In this document: positions 1 through 6,541 of the stretch, piece by piece
Numbering within the stretch: the stretch's first letter is position 1
Layout: each line of letters starts with the position of its first letter
Assembly: GCA_902477365.1 (NCBI GenBank)
Contig: CABSGW010000137.1
Location: 1-6,968, forward strand
Length of the DNA: 6,968 nt
Reading direction: 5' to 3'
From: an uncultured Prevotellaceae bacterium
Lineage (GTDB): Bacteria > Bacteroidota > Bacteroidia > Bacteroidales > Bacteroidaceae
Notes under the pieces: model-generated
What the model saw: the letters and a program-made list of their open reading frames with translations, nothing else
Database searches by the model: none
What the model was told of the DNA's origin: nothing
Made by a program: the position numbers and the translations under genes

Positions 1-288
1 AGTACGTTGGTCAAATTAAACATGAATACCAATCAAATGACCATCTCCAGTCAGGATATAGACTTCTCCATGTCGGCTGAAGAGACATTGGTATGCGACT
101 ATACCGGCATTCCTATGAGTATTGGTTTTAAAGGTACTTTCTTGGTGGATATCTTGAATAACCTCTCCAGTGAAAACGTAATTATCAAACTGGCAGATCC
201 TAGTAGAGCCGGTGTCATAGTGCCAGCAGAACAGCCGGAAAATGAAAATATTCTGATGCTGTTAATGCCTATGATGTTAAGCGACTAA
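1..288 (+). CDS. dnaN: DNA polymerase III beta subunit (sliding clamp), C-terminal fragment
   Basis: This is the last 95 residues of the beta sliding clamp, the ring that tethers DNA polymerase III and other DNA enzymes to the template. The frame is open to the left edge, so the start and domains I and II lie outside the window. What remains is most of domain III: the strand pair around KLNMNTNQMTISS, the GFKGTFLVDIL segment, and the tail NILMLLMPMMLSD. In E. coli the clamp ends in MPMRL, and these residues line the pocket that binds clamp-binding peptides; here the MPM is kept, the Arg is Met, and two residues (SD) follow. The TTG at 7 is not a real start because homology continues to the window edge. 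The stop is 11 bases before the next gene, which is probably co-transcribed. Confidence 0.93.
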   Translation, partial: STLVKLNMNTNQMTISSQDIDFSMSAEETLVCDYTGIPMSIGFKGTFLVDILNNLSSENVIIKLADPSRAGVIVPAEQPENENILMLLMPMMLSD

Positions 289-299
289 AACAAACAGAC

Positions 300-1070
300 A
301 TGAAATTAAACCTCACCAACCCTATTGTCTTTTTCGATTTAGAGACGACTGGTATCAATATCACCCGTGACCGTATTGTCGAGATTTGTTATATCAAAGT
401 TTTCCCCAACGGAAACGAAGAATCGAAAACAATGCGAATCAACCCCGAAATGCATATTCCAGAGGAGTCGTCGCTTATTCATGGCATCTACGACAAGGAT
501 GTAGTCGACTGCCCTACCTTCAAACAAATAGCAAAAGAATTAGCCAAGGCTCTTGAAGGGTGTGACTTGGCCGGATTCAATTCAAATCACTTTGACATCC
601 CAATGTTAATTGAAGAAATGCTACGGGCTGGGGTTAATATGGATTTGTCAAAACGCAAATTAGTTGATGTACAAAATATTTACCACAAAATGGAGCGTCG
701 TACACTGGTAGCCGCATATAAATATTATTGTGGTAAGGAGTTGGTTAATGCACATTCGGCCATGGCTGATACGCTGGCTACTTACGAAGTTCTGAAAGCG
801 CAACTCGACAAATATCCCGAAGCATTGGAAAACGACATTGCTTTCTTGGCTGAATTCTCACGTATGAACAAGAACGTAGACTTAGCAGGACGTATTATCT
901 ACAACGAAGCTGGTGTAGAAGTGTTTAATTTCGGTAAATACAAGGGAGTCCCCGTCAGAGAAGTATTACAAAAAGATAGTGGTTATTACAGTTGGATGTT
1001 ACAAGGAGATTTTCCAAGAAACACGAAACAAGAACTAACTCGCATTCGTTTGAGTGAACTTAATAAATAG
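300..1070 (+). CDS. DEDDh 3'-5' exonuclease (DnaQ/epsilon-like) with ExoX-like C-terminal domain
   Basis: The 256-residue protein is a metal-dependent 3'-5' exonuclease of the DnaQ superfamily. The Exo I motif is FFDLETTG (Asp13, Glu15), Exo II is GFNSNHFDIPML (Asp99), and Exo III is AHSAMADT (His152, Asp157), so all four acidic residues and the DEDDh histidine are present and the enzyme should be active. After the catalytic domain (about 8-170), residues 209-250 (FNFGKYKGVPVREVL, then YYSWMLQGDF) resemble the small domain found at the C-terminus of ExoX-like exonucleases. Proofreading, mismatch repair or DNA end trimming are all possible; annotations often call this family DNA polymerase III epsilon, but the replicative proofreading role is inference. 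It sits 11 bases after dnaN and 7 before coaBC. The start ATG at 300 puts Exo I at its usual place, and no Shine-Dalgarno sequence is visible. Confidence 0.92.
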   Translation: MKLNLTNPIVFFDLETTGINITRDRIVEICYIKVFPNGNEESKTMRINPEMHIPEESSLIHGIYDKDVVDCPTFKQIAKELAKALEGCDLAGFNSNHFDIPMLIEEMLRAGVNMDLSKRKLVDVQNIYHKMERRTLVAAYKYYCGKELVNAHSAMADTLATYEVLKAQLDKYPEALENDIAFLAEFSRMNKNVDLAGRIIYNEAGVEVFNFGKYKGVPVREVLQKDSGYYSWMLQGDFPRNTKQELTRIRLSELNK

Positions 1071-1077
1071 AAGTAAC

Positions 1078-2277
1078 ATGTTACAGGGTAAACACATTGT
1101 TGTAGGCATTACGGGAAGTATCGCAGCTTACAAAGCATGTACCTTAATCCGTAGTTTCATTAAAAAAGGAGCAGAGGTTCAGGTGGTGATAACCCCCGCA
1201 GGAAAAGAGTTTATCACACCTGTTACTTTGTCTGCACTGACATCAAAACCTGTCATTAGCGATTTTTTCTCGCAACGAGATGGTTCGTGGCATAGCCATG
1301 TAAACATCGGTTTGTGGGCTGACGCTTTTGTGATTGCCCCTGCAACCGCGTCTACCATTGGTAAAATGGCTCATGGTATCGCAGACAACATGCTCGTCAC
1401 AACGTATCTTTCCATGAAAGCCCCTGTCTTTGTTGCCCCGGCAATGGACCTGGATATGTATGCTCACCCTACGACACAAAAAAATTTGGACATTCTTCGT
1501 TCATACGGCAACCATATCATAGAACCTGGAAGTGGAGAATTAGCCAGCCATCTTATTGGAAAAGGGCGGATGGAGGAACCTGAACGTATTGCTGAAATCG
1601 TTGAATCAACCCTTACACAACAACGTGACCTAAAGAATAAAACTATTCTGATTACAGCCGGTCCTACTTATGAAAAGATAGATCCTGTCCGGTTCATCGG
1701 TAATTATTCAAGTGGAAAAATGGGTTATGCATTGGCCGAGGAGTGTGCAAGACGAGGAGCTAAAGTAAAGTTGATAAGTGGTCCCGTACAACTAACGGCA
1801 AAAAGCGTTTCCATTCAGACAAGCCACGTTGAAAGTGCGGCTGAAATGCTTCAAGCAGCAACCGACGGATTTCCAACGTGTGACGCCGCCATCTTATGTG
1901 CTGCCGTTGCCGATTTCACCCCACAACAGACAACCGATCATAAAATAAAACGGGGCGATGAAGCACTTAACATCAGCCTGAAGCCTACACAAGATATAGC
2001 GGCAACATTGGGTAGCATGAAACAAGCACATCAAAAACTCGTTGGTTTTGCGCTTGAGACACAAAATGAATTAATCAATGCCCAAGAAAAACTATCCAGA
2101 AAGAAATTTGATTTTATCGTACTAAATTCCCTCAATGACCCTGGGGCCGGATTTCAACACGATACTAATAAAATAACGATCGTACACCCTGACCGACAAG
2201 AAGAATATCCGCTCAAATCCAAGAAAGAAGTGGCTGTAGACATTATAGATCAACTATGCAGGTACTTAAAGTCATAA
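1078..2277 (+). CDS. coaBC: Bifunctional phosphopantothenoylcysteine decarboxylase / phosphopantothenate-cysteine ligase
   Basis: This 399-residue protein (Dfp family) carries out two steps of coenzyme A synthesis: CoaB joins cysteine to 4'-phosphopantothenate using CTP, and the FMN-containing CoaC domain decarboxylates the product to 4'-phosphopantetheine. The CoaC half (about 1-180) has the flavodoxin-like start GITGSIAAYKA, the catalytic His74 in SHVNIGLWAD, PATASTIGKMAHGIADNML, PAMDLDMY (121-128) and GELASHLIGKGRM (153-165). The CoaB half (about 186-399) has TAGPTYEKIDPVRFIGNYSS, SGKMGYA, AAVADF (275-280), the KIKR lysines (289-292) and NDPGAGF (353-359). Two CoaC positions differ from E. 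coli: Asn125 is Asp124 and Cys158 is Ser156. I chose ATG 1078 over GTG 1054 because MLQGKHIVVGITGS matches the usual family start and 1054 would run back into the exonuclease gene. The 3' end overlaps the next gene by 22 bases. Confidence 0.96.
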   Translation: MLQGKHIVVGITGSIAAYKACTLIRSFIKKGAEVQVVITPAGKEFITPVTLSALTSKPVISDFFSQRDGSWHSHVNIGLWADAFVIAPATASTIGKMAHGIADNMLVTTYLSMKAPVFVAPAMDLDMYAHPTTQKNLDILRSYGNHIIEPGSGELASHLIGKGRMEEPERIAEIVESTLTQQRDLKNKTILITAGPTYEKIDPVRFIGNYSSGKMGYALAEECARRGAKVKLISGPVQLTAKSVSIQTSHVESAAEMLQAATDGFPTCDAAILCAAVADFTPQQTTDHKIKRGDEALNISLKPTQDIAATLGSMKQAHQKLVGFALETQNELINAQEKLSRKKFDFIVLNSLNDPGAGFQHDTNKITIVHPDRQEEYPLKSKKEVAVDIIDQLCRYLKS

Positions 2278-3161
2278 CAATTCTGTTAGCATCCTTTTGC
2301 TCACTTGCTGTCAATGCACAAGAACTGAATGCGAAAGTGACTCTGAACTATCAACAAGTACAGGGTACAAGCCAAAGTATCTTTGAGAATCTGAAATCTG
2401 CGATTACCGAGTTCCTGAACGAACGCCATTGGACCAACCAACAATACGCCCAACATGAGCGCATCAATTGTTCTTTCAACATAACCATCAGTGAATACCA
2501 ACCAAGCAGTAACTCGTTTAAAGCCTCTTTGCTGGTACAAAGTACACGTCCTGTATATAATTCCACCTATAATACAACTGTCTTCAGTATAAAAGACGGG
2601 AATTGTGACTTCACCTTTCAGGAGTTTGATAAATTAGACTTTCGTGTTGATCAGATAGACAATGCATTAACAGCGTTTATGGCTTATTATGCTTACCTGC
2701 TTATAGGTCTGGACATGGACACAATGGCTCCTGAGGGAGGTACCGAAATGTTGCAAACTGCACTAAGTATCGTAAACAATGCACAAGGATTAAACACAAA
2801 AGGATGGAAGCCTTTTGAAGATGACAAAAACCGTTTTGCCATCATTAATGACTACCTAGATACCGGAATGGCCTCATTCCGACAAATGCAATATCAATAC
2901 CACCGGAACGGTCTGGATGAAATGGCTGGTAACAGTGAACGAGGAAGGAATGCGATTACAGAAGCTATTATGTTACTAAAGAAAGCACATGCAGACAAAC
3001 CATTGAGCCAACTCCCCATGTTATTTACAGAATATAAACGTAACGAGCTAGTGGATATTTATTATCAAAAAGGTAATCCCAAAGAAAAAGAAACAATTAA
3101 AGAAATTCTGACGAACATAAATGCGTCACAAACCAGTTACTGGTCCAAACTTGCCAAATAG
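2256..3161 (+). CDS. Exported DUF4835 / PorD-family protein
   Basis: The 301-residue protein belongs to the Bacteroidota family DUF4835, which some databases name type IX secretion protein PorD. It opens with a signal peptide (hydrophobic core about 5-18, likely cleavage VNA|QE after residue 21), so it is exported. The mature part shows the family pattern: ELNAKVTLNYQQVQ near the start, FENLKSAITEFLNERHWT (43-60), STRPVYNSTY (96-105), the AYYAYLLIGLDMD segment (143-155) followed by EGG (160-162), GWKPFED (183-189), and YQYHRNGLDEM (213-223). The family's biochemical role is not well defined, and the PorD name does not show that this organism has type IX secretion; no other secretion gene is in the window. 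The start ATG lies inside coaBC (22-base overlap), suggesting coupled translation; no alternative start would keep the signal peptide. Cys15 is not a lipobox cysteine because Phe precedes it. Confidence 0.85.
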   Translation: MQVLKVITILLASFCSLAVNAQELNAKVTLNYQQVQGTSQSIFENLKSAITEFLNERHWTNQQYAQHERINCSFNITISEYQPSSNSFKASLLVQSTRPVYNSTYNTTVFSIKDGNCDFTFQEFDKLDFRVDQIDNALTAFMAYYAYLLIGLDMDTMAPEGGTEMLQTALSIVNNAQGLNTKGWKPFEDDKNRFAIINDYLDTGMASFRQMQYQYHRNGLDEMAGNSERGRNAITEAIMLLKKAHADKPLSQLPMLFTEYKRNELVDIYYQKGNPKEKETIKEILTNINASQTSYWSKLAK

Positions 3162-3168
3162 GAAAAAC

Positions 3169-4833
3169 ATGTTGACATATTTGCGAATCCAAAATTATGC
3201 ACTGATAGAGGAGTTGAATATTCAATTTCATGCTGGTTTTTCGGTAATCACAGGTGAAACAGGTGCAGGTAAAAGTATTTTACTGGGTGCTCTAGGTCTT
3301 TTATTGGGGCAACGTGCCGATGTAAAAGCCATCAAAAATGGAGCGACCCGCTGTTGTATCGAAGGAAGTTTCATACCTCCCACATCCGATGAAGTAATTG
3401 CCTTTTTCACATCTAACGATCTTGATTTCGACAGTAATGAATGCATTATAAGGCGAGAACTGACTGCAAACGGTAAAAGCAGGGCTTTTATCAATGATAC
3501 TCCCGTCAGCTTGAACCAGCTAAAAGAACTGGGGGCATACCTGATAGATATTCATTCCCAACACCAAAACCTCTTACTCAATGATCAAGGGTTCAAACTT
3601 CGCATCCTCGATCTTGTTGCACAAAATAAAGAGCTATTAAATAAGTATCAACAAACTTTTCAAGCATTCAAAAGTACGGAAGCAACTTTGCAAGCCGAAA
3701 AAGAAAAGGCCGAACAAGAACGATCTGAAGAAGACTATATACGTTTTCAACTTCAACAAATAGAAGCACTGGCCCCTACCCCCGAAGAACAAGATACACT
3801 GGAAGAGGAAGGAGAAATTCTACGCCATTCGGAAACAATCAAGCAAGCATTCTACGTTGTAGACAATACAATCAATGGCGAAGGCAACAACCTGCTCGAA
3901 ACTATCAAATACTGTATCCAACATTTACATCAAATATGCGGTATCTATACGAAAGCAGAAACACTGAGCACCCGTATGGAGAGTTTGCACATCGAATTAA
4001 AAGATATCGCTCAAGAAGTTAGTAACGAGATAGCACGCATTGACTTTGACCCTCAACGACAAAACTACATTGAAGAACGCCTGAATGCCATTTACGAACT
4101 GGAACATAAACATAAAGTCAACACAACCCAGGAACTTTTAGACATAGCACAAGTATTACAGCAAAAGCTGGATAACATCAATGATTCTGACGAAAAGATA
4201 CAACAGCTGATCATCGAAAAGGAAAAATTGCATGTAACCTTGCTCGATACGGCGAAGGAACTCACAAAAAGAAGAGAAAAGGCAGCTCTACAAGTGGAAA
4301 AAGAAACTATAAAGCGTTTAATTCCACTTGGAATACCCAACACCAAATTCCACATAGAAATCTCGGAATCCTCCCTTTCACAGAACGGTGCCGATCAAGT
4401 TCGCTTCCTGTTCAGTGCAAACAAAAATGCGGATCTTCAAGATATCACACAAATAGCATCCGGTGGAGAAATAGCCCGTATTATGCTATCGCTAAAAGCT
4501 ATTATTTCCCGTACCACAGAAATGCCGACAGTCATCTTTGACGAAATAGACACTGGCGTATCAGGCCATATTGCAGAAAAAATGGCAATACTCATGCAAG
4601 AGATAGGCGCAGAGAACACCCAAGTAATCAGCATTACCCACTTACCACAAATTGCATCCAAAGGACATCATCACTACCTTGTATATAAACAAGATGATGA
4701 TAAAGGAACACACAGCCATATTAAAGAATTGCACGAGCAAGAACGCACCCAGCAAATAGCCTATATGCTAAGCGGAGCGGAACTGACCGAAGCTGCAATA
4801 AAAAATGCACAAGAACTCTTGAAAAATAAATAA
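3169..4833 (+). CDS. recN: DNA repair protein RecN
   Basis: RecN is an SMC-like ATPase that acts on double-strand breaks during recombinational repair in the cytoplasm. The 554 residues match the usual family length. The N-terminal head has MLTYLRIQNYALIEELNIQF and the Walker A GETGAGKS (29-36, Lys35), then the Q-loop region IDIHSQHQNLLL (126-137). Residues about 150-380 are charged, Glu/Lys/Gln-rich helices forming the coiled-coil arms. The C-terminal head has the ABC signature ASGGEIARIML (430-440), Walker B TVIFDEID (454-461, Asp458 and Glu459) and the switch histidine in SITHLPQIA (His491). All ATPase motifs are intact. I use ATG 3169 rather than the in-frame ATG 3121, since MLTYLRIQNYAL is the canonical RecN start and the upstream stretch overlaps the DUF4835 gene. 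An AGGA (3160-3163) that overlaps the upstream stop lies 5 bases before this ATG. No SOS-type operator is visible nearby. Confidence 0.97.
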   Translation: MLTYLRIQNYALIEELNIQFHAGFSVITGETGAGKSILLGALGLLLGQRADVKAIKNGATRCCIEGSFIPPTSDEVIAFFTSNDLDFDSNECIIRRELTANGKSRAFINDTPVSLNQLKELGAYLIDIHSQHQNLLLNDQGFKLRILDLVAQNKELLNKYQQTFQAFKSTEATLQAEKEKAEQERSEEDYIRFQLQQIEALAPTPEEQDTLEEEGEILRHSETIKQAFYVVDNTINGEGNNLLETIKYCIQHLHQICGIYTKAETLSTRMESLHIELKDIAQEVSNEIARIDFDPQRQNYIEERLNAIYELEHKHKVNTTQELLDIAQVLQQKLDNINDSDEKIQQLIIEKEKLHVTLLDTAKELTKRREKAALQVEKETIKRLIPLGIPNTKFHIEISESSLSQNGADQVRFLFSANKNADLQDITQIASGGEIARIMLSLKAIISRTTEMPTVIFDEIDTGVSGHIAEKMAILMQEIGAENTQVISITHLPQIASKGHHHYLVYKQDDDKGTHSHIKELHEQERTQQIAYMLSGAELTEAAIKNAQELLKNK

Positions 4834-4837
4834 AGTC

Positions 4838-6523
4838 ATGAATATACAACGAATTACACTGCTACTCCTGATTCTATACTCCATCACAGTTCATGCCGCT
4901 GTTCCTAAAAGCGTTAACAAATTCAGTAAAGCTATTATTTCCGTAATAACCTATGACAAAGAAGGGAATATCCTTCACTCCGGAAACGGTTTTTTTATTA
5001 GTCCAGACGGTACGGCTGTGTCAGAATATGCAGTCTTTTCAGATGCTTTCAAAGCTGAGATTATCGACGCAAACGGTAAAAAATGGCCAGTAACCCGTAT
5101 CATGGGTGCTAACGAGATATATAACCTGGTCAAATTCAAGGTGGCAGGTGATAAATCTATTACTGCACTTTCAACCAATGTATCTACTCCCAACACCACG
5201 GCGCAACATTTTATCCTACCTTATACAACGGAAAAGAAAAATGTTCCCATCTCAACCACCATTGAGAAAAGTGAAAATACGCCAGATGGTAACTACTATA
5301 CATTAAACGTTCCCTATAACTCACAACACTGTAACTTACCAATGGTTACGGAGAAAGGAGAATTGGTTGGTATCATTCAACGTAATGCCAACGAGGCTGA
5401 AACGAAATCTTACGCCATAGGTAGCGCCATTTTATCTTCGCTGGTTATCAAACCTTTGTCCATAAACAACCCCGCGCTCCGAAAAATACACATCCAACAA
5501 GCATTGCCCAACAACGAAAGCGATGCAATCACCTACCTGTATCTACTAGGTCAAAGCGCTGATTCTACGCGATACCTGACAGCGGCAACCGATTTTATAA
5601 CGGCCTACCCCAAACGTACCGAAGGTTATGTAGAACGTGCCTCCTTTTACGCGAACTGTGGCCAATATGCAAACTGTGAGGCCGACATTGAATATGCATT
5701 GAAGATCAGCAGTGACAACAAAGACCAAATTCACTATACCTTCGGAAAAATCATTTATCAACAAAACTTATATTCAACCGATTTTGACTACAAAGACTGG
5801 ACTTTGGAAAAAGCACTGAAAGAAGCCGAAACGGCTTATCAGATAAATCCTCTCCCCCTGTATCTCATTCTGAAAGGAGATTGCTATTTTGGCATGAGAA
5901 ACTATGAACAGGCTTTCCAAACATATCAAGAAGTAAACAAAAGTAACATTGCCAGTGCCGAAACATTCTTTTATGCGGCAAATGCTAAAGAGAAAGCAGG
6001 TGGAACAGCAGAAGAAATCATCGTGCTACTTGATAGTGCCATTGCACGCTACAACACCCCTTACCCTAAGAAAGCGGCACCGTTCTTTTTTGAAAGAGCC
6101 AAACTTCATACCAAAGCTGGAGACTATCGGAAAGCTGTTCTCGATTATAACGAATATGAACACCTAATTGGTTACCAGAACTTAAACGACCATTTTTATT
6201 ATCTGCGTGAACAAGTGGAACTTGCCAGCAAACTCTACGCCCAAGCCATTGCGGATATAGAAAGAGCTATGTTATTAAATCCCAAAGAATTGACTTATCA
6301 ATTGGAACATGCCATACTTATGCTCCGCACCAACCAAAACGATGCCGCCATCCAATCTGCACAAAAAGTACTGAAGCAACAACCCGACAATAGCGATGCA
6401 AATAAAATTTTGGGTTTGGCATGGGGAGAAAAAGGTGATAAAAAACAAGCAGTCAACTATCTGAAAAAAGCGAGTGAACTAGGCGATGAACAAGCCGAAG
6501 AATTCATTAAACAATACAAATAA
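4838..6523 (+). CDS. Exported protein: degenerate trypsin-like (HtrA-type) domain plus TPR repeats
   Basis: The 561-residue protein has a signal peptide (core LLLLILYSITV, likely cleavage VHA|AV after residue 20) and no lipobox, so it is probably periplasmic. Residues about 28-203 read like an HtrA/trypsin-type serine protease fold: SGNGFFISPDGTAVSEYAVF (48-67), NEIYNLVKFKV (92-102), QHCNLPMVTEKGELVGI (163-179) and SYAIGSAIL (191-199). Aligned by eye, the catalytic His, Asp and Ser are Ala65, Asn96 and Cys165 and the GNSGG loop is lost, so classical serine protease activity is unlikely. Residues about 226-561 are TPR-type helix pairs, for example 262-293, the segment with CYFGMRNYEQAFQTYQEV, and the last unit 519-552; TPRs usually bind proteins. 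It follows recN by 4 bases and is the last gene before the terminator at 6550-6589. The precise role is unknown; a scaffold or peptide-binding envelope protein is inference. Confidence 0.85.
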   Translation: MNIQRITLLLLILYSITVHAAVPKSVNKFSKAIISVITYDKEGNILHSGNGFFISPDGTAVSEYAVFSDAFKAEIIDANGKKWPVTRIMGANEIYNLVKFKVAGDKSITALSTNVSTPNTTAQHFILPYTTEKKNVPISTTIEKSENTPDGNYYTLNVPYNSQHCNLPMVTEKGELVGIIQRNANEAETKSYAIGSAILSSLVIKPLSINNPALRKIHIQQALPNNESDAITYLYLLGQSADSTRYLTAATDFITAYPKRTEGYVERASFYANCGQYANCEADIEYALKISSDNKDQIHYTFGKIIYQQNLYSTDFDYKDWTLEKALKEAETAYQINPLPLYLILKGDCYFGMRNYEQAFQTYQEVNKSNIASAETFFYAANAKEKAGGTAEEIIVLLDSAIARYNTPYPKKAAPFFFERAKLHTKAGDYRKAVLDYNEYEHLIGYQNLNDHFYYLREQVELASKLYAQAIADIERAMLLNPKELTYQLEHAILMLRTNQNDAAIQSAQKVLKQQPDNSDANKILGLAWGEKGDKKQAVNYLKKASELGDEQAEEFIKQYK

Positions 6524-6541
6524 AGAAACAACCTTACGTTT

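Noticed and set aside
1054..1077. Earlier in-frame GTG start for coaBC
   Set aside because: It would overlap the exonuclease gene and add eight residues not typical of the family; MLQGKHIVVGITGS from ATG 1078 matches the usual Dfp start.
2298..2300. Possible lipoprotein cysteine (Cys15) in the DUF4835 signal peptide
   Set aside because: The residue before it is Phe, not the Gly/Ala/Ser of a lipobox, and a good signal peptidase I site (VNA|QE) follows.
2378..2385. TATCTTTG, a match to the Bacteroides -7 promoter element TAnnTTTG
   Set aside because: It lies inside the DUF4835 coding sequence, has no TTTG-like -33 element at the right distance, and heads no gene start.
3121..3168. Earlier in-frame ATG start for recN
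   Set aside because: It lies inside the DUF4835 gene and adds 16 residues ahead of the canonical RecN start MLTYLRIQNYAL; ATG 3169 also has an AGGA 5 bases upstream.
4437..4661. Antisense reading frames within recN, as also in coaBC, the DUF4835 gene and the TPR protein gene
   Set aside because: They lie opposite strongly conserved coding sequence, show no recognisable domains and have no start signals of their own.
4990..4996. T7 run in the TPR protein gene as a possible phase-variation tract
   Set aside because: Seven bases is short for slipped-strand switching, and it simply encodes the conserved GFFI strand; the frame is intact on both sides.
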